From positions 2,791,643 through 2,855,642 of the forward strand of contig JAPNXP010000018.1 of the NCBI GenBank assembly GCA_028753945.1: DNA of 64,000 nt, written 5' to 3'. Position numbers and translations under genes: made by a program. Source of the stretch: Hexactinellida sp. DTS-2022 (Eukaryota > Porifera > Hexactinellida). Under the pieces are notes generated by a model. That model searched no databases and was not told where the DNA came from. It worked only from the letters and a program-made list of their open reading frames with translations. Within the stretch, counting starts at the first letter, position 1. The number at the start of each line of letters is the position of its first letter. Below, in pieces: positions 11,951 through 25,200 of this stretch.

Positions 11951-13027
11951 TATATGCAGTCGCAATAGTGTTATTTTAACAACCGACCGGATGGTGTGCC
12001 GATCGGCCTACACTACTTGACGGGCATCTTGCAGGCTAAATCTAGTTTTGACTGGGCGGCCGGAAAAAAATGGATTAAAGGGACCATTGGTTCTGGCACA
12101 TATCTAACTACTGAATCAGGATTATTAAAAACCAGCAAATTAGGACTTAGTAATCGTTTTCGCAGCTAATTAGTTACTAACGTCCATGAGTGTTTCATGA
12201 ATCTTTCGTGAATCTCGAAAGGTACACGTCCCGAATATCGCACCTGGATGAAAACCATGTCATTACTAATACTGTACAAATAACAGGTCAACTATAATTG
12301 ACTTTAAATGGCATATATTTCAAACAACAAAACAATAATCAAAACCAGAAACAAGATACTTAATCGATATACAATTTATATCATTCAATTCAATAGTGTA
12401 CTCAAAATAAAAGCTGAAATGACATATTAATAAATTATTTAATAATATCCCTAGAGGAATTGTTACAAAGTAAACGCAATTTCTGTATTAGGGTTATATT
12501 CTCATTGAGAAATACATATGTCTATTTAAAGGTTTGAATTTAAAAGAAAATACTAAGGTCAATTGGCAGATAAGATGATGAAGGTTATTGAAGATTTGCC
12601 CATCAAAAAGCCAACAAACCAACCAGTACCAAAAGTATAGGTACAAATCAAAATTTGTGCCACAATAGGCAAATGGTGGAAATATATATAGCATCTTTCA
12701 AGTTTGGTTAATAGCTTGAAATTTTAATGTTTGGGCATAGCCTACTATACTCAGGCCTGACAATAGAATGCAAAATGTTGACCAAGGATGGAAAAGAAGT
12801 CATTGGCCATAATTACCCATTTTTAATTGCAGAGTTTTAATTTATTTTCCACTCCATTTTTATCATTATGGCTGAGAATGAATGACTAAAAATATTTTAG
12901 TACACCCATAATCTTGATATTCTTGTCAATAATGTAGTCAAATCATGTCCTATTTCTTTAATTCTACGCCAATTAGACTTCAATCTGTTTTCTAAATGTT
13001 AATTTATGTCCCTTTATTCAATAACTA

Positions 13028-13573
13028 CAGTGTACTCCGGTTAAATGGGACACCGGTTTTTCGGGACAGCCGCTTAATTGGGACAACGCCCCAGGAACAG
13101 AATCCTTTCATTAGAAGCTATTACTAAATTTTCGGTTAATCGGGACAAACTCCGCTTAATCGGGACAAACTAAACAAATTTGGTTGAAAATTGGTGCTCG
13201 ATCAATAGAAAATTAACATTGATCAGAACAAATTATAAAAATCTTTGTCAATACTGATGAAGGCAGGACAAAATATCTAAATATTGTCTGTTTCTTATTG
13301 ATTTCCGTGAATATCGAAATTTACCAGAGATTATGACCTTGTGGTTCAGGGATATATCAAACGTTCCAGAGAATATTACTTCTCATTCTATGGGCTGAGA
13401 AGAATAAAGGGTCCGCAGGCAATGTAGGAATTGTTATAACAGGTTTAAAACCAAAATTAGTGTAAATCACAGGTAAATACTACTTTACAAAGGTTTTTCG
13501 GTTAATTGGGATCTCCGCTTAATTGGGACAAGAGGCCTGGAACAAACGTGTCCCAATTAAGCGGAGTAGACTG
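13028..13573 (+). mobile_element. pogo-like MITE copy 1, 546 bp (nested in P element)
   Basis: Begins CAGTGTACTCCGGTTAAATG and ends GCGGAGTAGACTG, flanked by TA at 13026-13027 and 13574-13575. Internal GGTTAATCGGGACA motifs repeat at both ends. It is a diverged relative of the copies at 18018 and 41081. It lies between the P element's left TIR and its THAP frame. Confidence 0.92.
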
Positions 13574-13637
13574 TATATACTAATAGTAACTACATTCTGT
13601 AATTACCCAATTTATCCCATTATTTATTGCTAGCTGA

Positions 13638-16497
13638 TTGACTATGCCGAACAAGTGTTCTGCACCGAATTGTACGAGTAATTATTACCCTAGTAGAGAT
13701 CCTTATGTTCCAGTGTTTATACTTCCTTCCAAGCCCCTTGAATTACGCCAAGAGTGGATAAAAGCTCTTCACCGAGAGAACGTAACTGACCTTAAACATA
13801 TCTTAGTTTGTGTTAATCATTTCCGGGAAGAAGACGTAGAACGTGCATATAAAGTACCGAATCCTGAGGCACATTTCAAGAAATACCTCGAGGTCATCCC
13901 AAATTACGCACTGGAGCTGTTCCATCTATCCTACCTGGTTGCCCTTCTTACTATTCAGCACCAGTTCTGTTGCATCGTTTATCCCTAGAGGCTAAGGAGG
14001 CAGAACAATTTACAAAGGTAATACAACTTAGCCGCACTTCACACATGGAAGACACAGAAAGAAATAGTGTTAAAACTTTCAAAGAATTGAAACGGAAGTT
14101 ATCCACACAAATATTCCTTCTAATTGGTTAGCTTGGTGTCCAACTGATAATGAACTCCATTTCATATCACTTTCTAAAACACATCGCCAAATTTCAGTTA
14201 GTTCTTCTTTGACTATCGATTCAACTCTAAACATAACAGCATACCATGGTGAAGAACCTGTAACACTATCCTTAACCGCTCAGTGAAATTTTTAATGAAT
14301 CTAAAGTTCTCTCTTCCTCCAACTCTGTCCAGTTGCACATTACAAAAGCTTGCAAATACATTAACAAAGCTATTATTAAGCTTGAAGAGGGTATCTCAGG
14401 ATCTTTTGACAAAAATTATACTTCCAATGATACTTCCACACTAACTCGACTCCAGTTTATCGTATGTCAAGTCGAAAATGCAACTATACCAAAAAACCGA
14501 AGAAGATACAACATCCTTACCAAAGTTTTGGCGCTGAAATCCCATCTCATATCTCCAAGTTGCTACAATTATCTACAATCTCTCGAATGTTTAGCTCTGC
14601 CTCATTTCCATACACTTGAGGAACTGTATTCCTCAATTGGGTTAGAGAGTGACTACATAAGTTACTTAAATCAGGCAACTGCAAGCTTTTCTCCCCAAGA
14701 GAGAAATCTAATCGTTCAAATGGACGAAATTCACGTAACATCCGATGTTTCCTACAAGGGTGGGCGAATCATTGGTTCCTGTGTTAACCATGAAGATCCC
14801 ATTAGAACGGTTTTTGCGATAATGGCTTCTAGTTTACACAAAAAATGGTCAACTGTTGTACGTTTAGTCCCACTCTCTACAACTAGTGCTAGAGATATTT
14901 ATCCCATCATTGTGCAGGTAATTGCTGACATTGAACGTTTTGGACTTTCAGTTCAGGTCTTATGCACAGACAACTATCCTCTAAATGTAAATATTTTTAA
15001 GTTATTCTCTTCGGATCAGAAAAAATTGCAACCATTGGTCCCTCATCCTCTTTGTGCAAACAAATCACTTATTCTTATGTTTGATTTTGTGCATATAGTA
15101 AAGACAATTCGTAACAATTGGCTAAATTTGAAAAATGATAATCAGACATTTATCTACCCAAAGTTCGAAGATTTTTTGCCAACTTACACTCGATATCCTC
15201 TAAACCTACAGACTGCCTCCTTCACTGATATTCGTAAGATTTATAGGATAGAGCAGAACAGCATTGCAAAACTTGCACCGCGTCTCACAGCCAAAGCATG
15301 TTGGCCTTCGAAGTTAGAGCGCCAAAATGTTAAATTAGCTCTCCGCATTTTTGACGACTCTACCAGCGCAGCCCTCATGATTTGCAACGAACCTCGCCTC
15401 GAACGTTTCAAAACCATAACGCTGAATTCATCGATATCATCGTTATGGTCTGGATATTGTTTAATGTTAATCGGCCGAACAAAGACAAACGTTTGAATGA
15501 CGAATATTCCAAACAACTAGTCTTTAATGATTCTAGATTTGAGCTCATTAATTGCATTGTTAACTGGCTCACTGCCTGGAGATCATTACCCGGAAAACAT
15601 GGCAAATTGAGTCCACTGACTTTCACTTCCTTCAAACGTACTTGTGAAGCGCTACCGATTCTAGTCAACCATTTAACTTCTCAATGTGGATTTTCCTACG
15701 TACTTACTTATTTCTTACAAACAGATCCGCTAGAACACCACTTCGGATTGTATAGAATGATGTCTGGCTCAAATTATCATGTTTCCTTTAGTCAGATTCT
15801 CGAAACAGAACGCCGACTCAAAGTCTCTAGCATCCTGAAGCTATTTTCACAACAGCCTTGTAAAGAATATAATTTAAAATCTTTCTTAAAATATTTCACC
15901 TCAGACGAAGCCGCCAGTGATTCTCATACCGACCTAAATCCATTTCTTTCAAAGTTACAAGATATGTTCACTGTCATTCTTGACAATGAGACCATCCAAT
16001 CTTTGGATTTTATTCTGGGTTACTGTGTCCATCAATTTTTCAAGAGTCAGAAGTTTCAGAATTTCGAACTCTGTTTAGATTTCCTAACCGCTGACAGAGA
16101 TCTGTTATTCGATCCAGAGGAATCTATAAAATACAAGCTTATTGAAATCTTGGACCGGGGTTCTTTGAAGTGGCCATCAGATTCAGTCTTAGATTCTATC
16201 ATCACTGTTTGGCGAATTCTAATAACATTGAAACAGGATGTCGATATCTGGACACAGTTTGTCAGTGGAAAACCTCGCGCGATTCTAATAGAATTGTCAA
16301 TTAGAACCGTTGAAGATACCTCGAGCGAAACATGGCGTAACAGATGCTTGCTTTGCAATTCTGATGGTTGGGAAGTGTTACGGAAATTAGTTTCAATGGC
16401 TTCAAACTGCCTTATCTCTAAATTTGTTAAGAATTTTAACTCACAAGTAGCTTCACGAGAAGATAGCCGTAAATTAAAGAAGTTTAGAGATCAATAA
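13638..16497 (+). pseudogene. P-element/THAP9-like transposase, interrupted
   Basis: The first frame (13638-13988) carries a THAP zinc finger: C-x4-C (CSAPNC), W in RQEWIKAL and C-x2-H (CVNH). The THAP motif GAVPS lies in another frame just after, so a frameshift falls near 13905. Further frame breaks follow between 14130 and 14330. Frame 14333-15496 has the RNase-H-like core: MDEIHVTSD, CTDNYPLNVNIFKLF, and FDFVHIVKTIRNNW, equivalent to the THAP9 D-x2-H-x2-K-x2-RN block. Frame 15382-16497 has TDPLEHHFGLYRMMSGSN, matching the P-family C-terminal DxLExxFxxxR block. At least three breaks unless some are introns, so it is probably inactive. Confidence 0.9.
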
Positions 16498-17515
16498 TAT
16501 GTTAATTAACGATCGTGTCAAGTAGTATATTCGTAGTGTATTGGCTCTGTGTGGCGAAAATATCTGTTGATTATTGGTTTACTATGTTTATTTCCTTTAT
16601 TAATTGTAGAATACCGATTGTCATCAGTAGAATAATGTTAAATCTAGAACTAATTACATGGCACTCAGTTTTATGTTATTCTAAATATGAATTCTTTTTA
16701 ATCCATGGTGTTTTACTGTCAGGCCTGAGTATAGTAGGCTATGGTTTGGGCCATTTTAGTCGACATTTTCTTTGGGTCCTCCATATTCATGCCATGTGCA
16801 ACTAAATTTTGTCAGGGAATTATTAATAGTTAGTTTTTGGGCTTTCATTAGCTTAAGTAAGAGTTAATATAATTTGATAAAAAATCGAGACCCGAAGTGC
16901 AAATTAGACGGTCACTATTTTTGACGCGCTTTTTGAATATTACTATATATCAGAATTGAGTGGAACCTTATGCAAACTGCGGCTCAGAGTGGGTTCAAAA
17001 TTAAAACATGAAGTATACAGCTGTATAGAATGTTAAATAGAAAGAATAAAATCAATTAGACAATTTCTAACAAAATTGGTCTCAGGCCGAAGTACTGATT
17101 TAAGTGGAGTCGCTGTAGTATCTAGATTTACAAGGATGTTATTATGAGTCTCATTGACAAGCTCCCGTCTTCAGGAACGGCAGGTTTCGAACGTTGTATC
17201 ACTTTTACGAATGTGCAGCGCATGCCATTGCTTTGCTGAAAACATGAAGTTCATATAATAGACAACAGCTAGCTCTCACCAGAACTAATCTATGAAATTG
17301 AGACGTGGGGTATATACTACCTCAGGATTATAGATGGAAAAACGGTATTTAGTCAATTGAATCGTTGATATTATGAAAAATATATAAAGTAAGAATGTTC
17401 GTTACAAGCAAATTCGGTATTTGGGTCCATAAACCTTTTTATTTAATAATAATATATGATCTAAAAAAAAAGTATATTACTGTTATTTAATAATCGTGCT
17501 CAAATATAATTAATA

Positions 17516-17701
17516 CAGTGAACTCCCGTTATAACGAATATAGCGAAATAACCCTTAGATATAACGAAATACCCCCTTCTAACGATGTGGAAATTTTCAC
17601 GCAGAAAACTAAATGTATTAATTTTATTCAGCTTAAAACGAATATCCGGAAAACGAAGGGTTTACAGGTCCCAAGCACTTCATTATAACGAGAGTCGACT
17701 G
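17516..17701. mobile_element. pogo-like MITE, 186 bp
   Basis: CAGTGAACTCCCGTTATAAC at the left, inverse of CAGTCGACTCTCGTTATAAT at the right; TA on both sides. The centre carries repeated TATAACGAA-like motifs. Non-coding. Confidence 0.85.
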
Positions 17702-17810
17702 TAGTAGAAAACAAATATTTTTGCCATTTTTAAACTACTTAATATTCGAAATCCATGAATTACTTAACTAGGCTATTTACTATATATAAGAAGAAACGGA
17801 ATAGAATACT

Positions 17811-19495
17811 CAACAGAACTTAACACATGGAAAAAGGAAATATTTGAAGTTATCAAAATGCCTCTAAATGGTATTAAATTAAAGATAGATAGTATACCAA
17901 CATTGATATGAAATTTCAAATGATTTGAAGACAAAACTACGCAGATAAATATATTTTTGAATTATATCAAATGCATAGTTCCATTTGTGTTTTTCAGAAT
18001 TCTAAAAATATAACATACAGTGTACTCCGCTTAATTGGGACACCGGTTAATCGGGACAGCCGCTTAATTGGGACAACGTCCCAAGAACAGAATCCTTTCA
18101 TTAGAAGCTATTACTAAATTTTCGGTTAATCGGGACAAACTCCGCTTAATCGGGACAAACTAAACAAATTTTGTTCAAAATTGGTGCTCGCTCAATAGAA
18201 AATTCATATTGATCAGAACAAATTCTAATAATCTTTCTCAATACTGATGAAGGCAGGACAAAATATCTAAATATTGTCTATTTCTTATTGATTTCAGTGA
18301 TATCGAAATTTACCAGAGATTATGACCTTGTGGTTCAGGGGTATATCAAACGGTCCAGAGAATATTATGGCTCATTCAATGGGTTTGAGAAGAATCAAGG
18401 GTCCGCAGCCATTGAATGAATTGTTGTAACAGGTTTAAAACCAAAAATTTGTAGGTAAATCACTACTTTACAAAGGTTTTTCGGTTAATTGGGATCTCCG
18501 CTTAATTGGGACAAGAGGCCTGGAACAAACGTGTCCCAATTAAGCGGAGTAGACTGTATTTCATTTCACTCGGAATTACATTGTATAAGGAATCGTGGTT
18601 ATTTTGTATTCAAATATATACAAAATGAGTATGCTAAATATATATTTCTATATACTGATTTACTGTTACACTGATGCATTTCAATTTTAACAGGGGGTAA
18701 AGCTCTTATGTCCAAAATTGTTCAAAATTATTAAAATTGAAATCTCAGGTAAGCGGTAAAATGTTCATGAAACAACAACGAGAAATTTGATAGATTATAG
18801 ATTAATGTTGTAAGAATTAATTTTGGAAATCTTAGCTCCCGAAACATTGCGCTACTTTGAATATTTAAGCGAATTCCATTGTCACTTTGTGTTTCTTTGG
18901 AAAATCTAAAACTAATTATTCGCTACTATTCAGTAGTATATCTTATTGGTTGCGCAAATGTATGGCAAACACTGTATAATAAGAACAACTGAGCACTTAA
19001 GGACCATTTCATCAATCAGCGCAACGCGCTATGAACTCATATTGGATTTTTGAAACTGAAGAAGTTAGTTTTGTACAATTCGGAGGTGATTTAGTGTGAT
19101 GCGCCAGAGACTGCTATGCTAGAAACATTGATCAAAGTGTTCTATGAGTTCTAATACACATTATAATTACTTTTAGTAACATATACTACCTTTACATGAA
19201 AGTATAAATCCTTTTATTCCTTGGGAACTGTACTTTTCTGAAATCTTCCCCATGTTCAAGATATATGAACAATAGTCATAGGTGAATATTAAAAGATTGT
19301 TAACAAACCAAAATTTTGTATTTCATTGATTTATAATAAATCTCCCATAACTAAACTTAAGAGACTGCATACATCATTTTTGGTGATGCCATTCAATTCC
19401 CAGCTAACAATAACCTATATGTCAATAATACTTCACTTTAGAGTACCTGCAACCCAAATGCCTATTTCCTATTAACTGCTGTTTTAAGCCACTGT
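17811..19495 (+). repeat. R1 repeat copy B (interrupted by a pogo-like MITE)
   Basis: Second R1 copy, nearly identical to copy C over hundreds of bases and more diverged from copy A. Ends near CTTAACACATGG and TTTTAAGCCACTGTG. The 539-bp MITE at 18018 is inserted at TA; copy A has the uninterrupted AACATATTTCATT. Confidence 0.82.
18018..18556 (+). mobile_element. pogo-like MITE copy 2, 539 bp
   Basis: TIRs CAGTGTACTCCGCTTAATTG and inverse of CAGTCTACTCCGCTTAATTG, with TA duplicated at 18016-18017 and 18557-18558. Line-by-line reverse-complement comparison with copy 3 (41081-41619) shows no difference that I could find. It has no transposase, so it depends on a pogo/Tigger source. Confidence 0.95.
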
Positions 19496-19579
19496 GCACG
19501 CTTTCAAATTAACTAAATCAATACTATTTTCATTAGAATAACAAAACAACTCCTACCAATAAGTCTTCCAATCAAATTA

Positions 19580-19670
19580 GGTACGAAATCTTGTACTACG
19601 AATTGACGTGGTACTAATTGACGCTGGTACGAATTGTCGTGGTGCGAATTGTCGGATATCGATTTCATAC
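19580..19670. repeat. Tandem ACGAATTG motifs (MULE-end-like)
   Basis: Four to five variants of TACGAATTGTCGTGG at roughly 16-bp spacing. The motif CACGAATTGTC is repeated five times at the right end of the MULE near 43600, so this may be a solo end or relic of a related MULE. No partner end was found. Confidence 0.5.
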
Positions 19671-20333
19671 AATATATTTCTTATTCCAATGATAAACTCA
19701 GATTATTATAATGTCTGTCCTAAGTACTTAGGTGTTACATTAAACAATTCAGTTAAATAAGAAACAATTTTGTTACTGAAAATAATATGATGGGAAATGG
19801 ATATAGGATTAATATACTCTGAGAAGATTCAAATAATCTTTAACTATTAGACAAACCTATCCAATTATACCTGTAACATCAAACATGTAGCTTAACTCTT
19901 CTATCAAATCTGTAACCGTCAACTTATATTAGGAGCGGTTTACAGTTTGGCTGCTAATTAAATCTACACTTGTTAGTACAACGGGAAAAGTTGGTAGCAG
20001 TTGGTATAATGGGATCCTCTAGTTAACCCGGGCATGCACGGGCGGCCATGATGGTTACAACGTCCATGATGGAATATGTATATTATTTAAGGTTAAATTA
20101 AGGTATATAAACAACAAAGTCAATAAAAATAACTAGAAATATAAACTTCTAATAATAAGCACAGTTGCAGTTAAAAAATCATTTGGGTTCAGACTGCACA
20201 ATACACGGAACCAATATATGAATCAAGAACAAAGAGTAGGCAAGAAAATAACGAAAAAAAACAAACACAGGTCCACCAAAAATGATTCGTGGCCTAACTA
20301 CGCCTCTAACCATGAGGTCTAACCATGACTTAC

Positions 20334-20534
20334 CAAGTAATATCTGGGTATTAGAATGATTGATTGACACACCAGTAAGAAACCTGAGGATATATTCCAA
20401 CGAAGGTTTATTCAAAAAGACATCCCATTCAACGTTTCCCTTAATAAAAACAAAATAAGGTGTATGAAGCTTTATGTAGTTTATTGCATCAATAACAAGG
20501 CCAGAATCCAAAATCATATCTCTTAGTGTGATAC
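20334..20534 (-). CDS. UBR4: UBR4 coding exon (transcript order 7)
   Basis: Two bases, 66 codons and one base: ITLRDMILDSGLVIDAINYI then KGNVEWDVFLNKPSLEYILR and ending NTQILL. The match is to UBR4 HQLKDLILQKGITQNALDYM, DADIWKKFLSRPALPFILRL and HPGTQVLIG. The acceptor is ACTGTAG and the donor CTTG/GTAAGTC, close to the consensus. Reading through the donor gives an open extension, which is intronic. The intron that follows (9.8 kb) carries a P-element relative on the opposite strand. Confidence 0.93.
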
Positions 20535-21773
20535 CTACAGTTAATTGGAAATAAAATTCAAGAAATAATTAGAAAAATCAAATAAATACATATATCGCTG
20601 CATTTTGTTCAAAATGTTGTAAAGACATGACAATTACTCATAATTCATTCTTACATTTTGAGAGAATTAAATCAAATAGCTAGATAATAATCATTGCTAT
20701 TAGTTTAGAGAGTAATATTCATCTATCGGAAATAACCAAGTTAAATTACAGTGAAAGTACATTTAAACAAATTTTATTGAAAATTTAAAAAGAAAATGTG
20801 AAAATTACATGATATCCAGATATTTAGAAGCCATAGAGTAATTATTATTATACCATTCAATCTTAGATTACGATAACCTATATGCATTTTATACATTTCA
20901 AATACCTATCTGATAAGAGGATACCTATTCTCACCAGCTTCCATTTTAAATAACTGTGCCGGTACTATCCAAAAACACTCTAAAGACAATTTGTCTGACT
21001 AATATAGTGGTGCTTTAACTGGATGGTGTTGCCGCCCAAAGTCTAGTTTTTATATTTAAAACTTCTGAAATGAAAATACTTCTGAATTAATTCATATTTA
21101 ATTTCTAGAAAGCTAAAATAATTAGGAAGTAAATATTTTTTTAATTATCGCGACCGACTGAGTCGTAATAAAATACAATAATCAACTGTAAAAAATAATT
21201 TCTTGAGAATATCCCATTTTGATGTCATACATATACACCACCCTCTCCATTTTTCACTGGAATTTTCTTTCAATTTCTAGAATGAAATGTCAAATAATTT
21301 TCTACGGCAAGGTTCCTCATTAATTAAGATGAATATCGATCTTAATAAATCTTTACTAGATTGTTACGACAAATTGATAAAAAATTTCTGATGGATCTAT
21401 AAAGGAACCTCAATCGAGCTCATTCATTAATTTGATGAAAACTTTGATTATCTTCTGGAGAGATAAAAAAAACATGTCAGACAGAACATTCAGAGCATTT
21501 AAATATAAGAAACCCTGGATAAGCGGAAAATAGTTAAGTCATTCAATTTGAGAGATATTATATATAAGATTAGAATGTTAAGCGATAATCTGCAAATATT
21601 CTAAACAAATATCTGAATTTCCTTCCTCGACATTTTCACCTGAAAATTTTTCAAATAATCTTTAATATACGTAGTATATCGTATCGGTAACAGCTTGTAC
21701 AAGTTATAGAAACTTAAGAATAACCGAAGTTTACGATCACTTTCGAAATTTTACAATATGGCATGTAATGGTG

Positions 21774-22062
21774 CAGTGGTTCCCAGCCTGGGTGCATGAA
21801 CCCCTTGGCGGTGCACTAGACAAGGAGTGAGTGAATATTGAGCATTTTAAAGTAAACAATTTTTATATTAATCTGCAAGTACATTTTGACAACTTGATAA
21901 TATTGATTGATTACTATTGTAATATGTGAGTAGTGAATAATCTCCTGTCTATTATTATTTACATTAAAGAGTCATTCAGACTTAGGTATCTCTTGGGGGA
22001 GATCCACTAAATTTTCATGGAACATGGGTGCACGAGTTAAAAAAAGGTCGGGAAACACAATG
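21774..22062. mobile_element. hAT MITE, 289 bp
   Basis: CAGTGGTTCCCAGCCTGGGT at the left and GGTCGGGAAACACAATG at the right form imperfect hAT-type TIRs. Internal GTGCACTAGACAAGGAGTGA is shared with the copy at 30522. The candidate duplication TAATGGTG/TTAGTGGG has mismatches. Confidence 0.75.
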
Positions 22063-22272
22063 TTAGTGGGAGCCAAACATTTGGCGATTCTAATGTGTAG
22101 TGTGGAAGAGCCAGACAAGTGTGTCCAAAAATGATAAAAATTTGAGGTGTAAGCTTACCCATACTTGATGGAAAAGCTCTCCTAAACTCGAGCAATTAAA
22201 AATAATTTTTCTGAAAGTAATATTGCTCGCCTTTATGGTGTAGTGGGGCTAGATATGGATCAACAGTGGCAC

Positions 22273-25200
22273 TGTTGCAGTCAAAGTGCGTTTTCAGTCA
22301 AAACGCGAACTGATTAGTCAAAACGCGTTTTGACTGAGAAGTCAGTCAGTTCGCGTTTTGAATGAAATTTTCAGTCAAAGTGCGTTTACTTAGAAATAAT
22401 TTATATTATTATTTTGCTTTAATTAAAGCATGTTTAGATAGTTATGTAACATTATTTTAATAGCTTCAGTAGTTATAAGAATATAAGAGCCCTTCGGTCT
22501 CTCATAACAATTGAGTTTTATTAAGAATCTACAGATCAACGTTTATCCATTTTCCCACCTTTTTTAATTAATTTGTAATTATATAAGTTATAAGTTATAA
22601 CCCCTCCAATATATTAGAATGTTATTCTAAAATATTAAAATACATTATATGTTTGATGTTAGTATAGCTAGATGTTTGATAGTAATATCTTTTGATTGTA
22701 ATACCTTTGATCTACTTTGTGTGCAATAAAATATACATATTCAAAATAGAAATTTCATTCTCAAAGCAGGAAATAATTACGTTCTTAAACAGTTAAACTT
22801 TTGCTCATTTTTATTGTTACAAGTGCCTTTGATTATAGATGAAGTCAATATTCGGAAATGGTAAATAAATGTGAGACTAGATCCTATTTATTCAATCATA
22901 TAATTGACACATTGTCCAATTGTTGTACTAAAATGCAAGTCATGAATTGCAATTTACAAATCTTGTAAATGCCAACAACAACATAAACAGCGTTCTCCTA
23001 TCGTGAGAACATATCTCGGAGATCGTTAATATCTTGTCTGCGCTATGTCCCACTACTTCTGCAGCAGCTAGACAACGTTTCTACAGGATACAGAAAAGGT
23101 ACACCTTAAAACATACCCAATCCTGTCAGATATTATACCAAAGTAGTTCTGATACCTCTACGCTGCTTCGAGTTCTAGAGAAGGAAGATCCTATTGAGTA
23201 TTCTCCCGCGTACACTGTGAAGGTGGGAAGCATCTAGGGAGAGATAGAATGGTTATCGAACTTAAAAATCGATATTGTGGATACTCGAAGGCCGTAGTAC
23301 AAGATTATGTCAACCTCTGCCCAGAGTGTCAACTTAAGAAGGGCAAGTCTATTAAAGGTACAACTGTTAAACCTATTCACAGTCCAGACTTTGCATCGAC
23401 CATACTAAGTTCGTAGTCCTCCGTCCGCTAATTAATAAATCTGCTGAAGAAGTATCCCATACCCTCTTTGAGATATTCTGTCTCATCGGTTCACCTCACA
23501 TTCTCCAAAGTGATAATGGTATAGAGTTTAAGAACATAAATCACAAAGTCAGGAAGAATAAATCGATTTTACATTGGAACGGAATTCGATCTGACACACG
23601 GTCGATCACTTTCTTTCGTCAGATGATGTACCTGACATAGATGTTTCGTTTAGGTCTGCGGTATTTCGGGAATTGTTGAGTAATCGCAGGCAATTTTGCA
23701 ACTGCACTAGTGGCTGCCGTCCAATCGGTGCAGATGCAAAAGTGCTAATATTAAGTGTAACTCTAAATGTAATAAGAAGTTAGCATGCCAAAATAAATAG
23801 CAAACGAAACCAGGTAATAATTAGTTACAAACTTTATTTGTATTTCCTTCTATCAGGCAACTATGAAAGTTGAATCTAGTTAGAAATATATTCAAAAGAC
23901 GGTATAAACTGCGGGAACTTCGGTGGGATATTAACTAAATGGACATTTCGTTAAGGGACTGTTTGATACTAATAAATCTTACCAATAACTGTAGTAGATT
24001 TCAATTTATTGATGAAAATACTAGTAACATATCAAGTTCATGTACCATGTAACGAGGTTTCCTCTGACAACTGTCCGTATTCCATTAGAGAAGCGTATTC
24101 CAACCTTTTTCAGCAGTGGACCCTTATATGAAAGCCTCACATTCCGTGGATTCCATCCTCCCAATAACCGTAGTGCATATTTTGAAATCCTGCGGACACT
24201 CGAGGGGTGTAATAACCCCAGGTTGGACCATTGCATCAGGAATGGTAAATAATGATTTTTTTAAATAAAATCAAAATCAAAATCAATTGATTTAAAGTTG
24301 ATTTTTACTATTTAAAAATGGTGATACCAATTGCAATCGTAGTTATTTCGACGTAATATTACAAAGTATACTCACAGCGAAATTTGCAATTGAATACCTA
24401 TTATATAATTTGAGTTATGTTCATTCAAATCAATGATTTTAATTTCCCAAAAAAATCAAATAAATCATAAATCTTCCTAGCCTGCGATTGCATAAGGGAT
24501 AATTATGAAGTCCGTTATTTGCAACAGGTAAGAAGGATTTGTCTGGGGTTTTTGGTAAATTTTTATCGATTTATTGATATATATATATAAGTAACATATT
24601 TTGGAAAATGGTATGTACTGAACATAACACGAGTACGCGACGCTTTTGAAATTTGTAAATTACATGTAACAGAGGAGTCAAATATGCAATACGTGCTTAC
24701 AGATTGAATGTATAAAAGAATGTAGTATTTATAGACTGACTTGGCAATACACAAATCAATTACTTACAGTTTGATGGCGAGAAAGTCTATATAACTAACT
24801 GGGAAGATAATTAGATAAAAATACCGAACAAATATTATTATATGATGGTTATAAGCAAAAACACTGCCATTAGAAAAGGATAATTATGCATACAGTACAT
24901 CCTATTAGAAGGTAACCATGAGTTGACAATAGAAATGTATATTTCGTTGACTAAGTTGGTTTCTTACAAAAGAGTGAATCAAGATACGTATACTACATCA
25001 ACATATAATGTATTTTCATATTTTAGAATAACATTCTAATATATTGGAGGGGTTATAACTTATAACTTATATAATTATAAATTAATTAAAAAAGGTGGGA
25101 AATGGATAAACGTTAATCTGTAGATTATCAATAAAACTCAATTGTTGTGAGAGACCGGAAAGCTCTTATATTCTTATAGCTACTGAAGCTACTAAAATAA

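Larger units (their letters stand above)
12737..16743 (+). mobile_element. P/THAP9-like DNA transposon with 8-bp TSD
   Basis: Inverted ends share 26-27 bp: ATAGCCTACTATACTCAGGC at the left and the inverse at the right. GTTTGGGC lies at 12729-12736 and 16744-16751, an 8-bp duplication as P elements make (one C could belong to the TIR). It encodes a THAP domain and P-type transposase on the plus strand, opposite to UBR4. A pogo-like MITE of 546 bp is inserted before the THAP region. Total 4.0 kb including the insertion. Confidence 0.93.
10528..20333 (-). other. UBR4 intron, 9.8 kb, with P-like element
   Basis: Contains a GC-rich MITE, a Tc1-like MITE, the P/THAP9-like transposon with a nested pogo-like MITE, another MITE, R1 copy B with a second pogo-like MITE, and MULE-like terminal motifs at 19580-19670. 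The stretches 10740-11390, 11955-12735, 16752-17515 and 19680-20333 show no supported gene. Confidence 0.85.

Noticed and set aside
23034-23237. Plus-strand frame of 67 codons in the Ginger element considered as a separate gene.
   Set aside because: It is part of the integrase region of a broken element and not an independent gene.
24021-24252. Overlapping plus and minus frames near 24100.
   Set aside because: They overlap each other on opposite strands and contain sequence like CCTTTTTCAGCAGTGGACCC common inside hAT MITEs; no protein motif.
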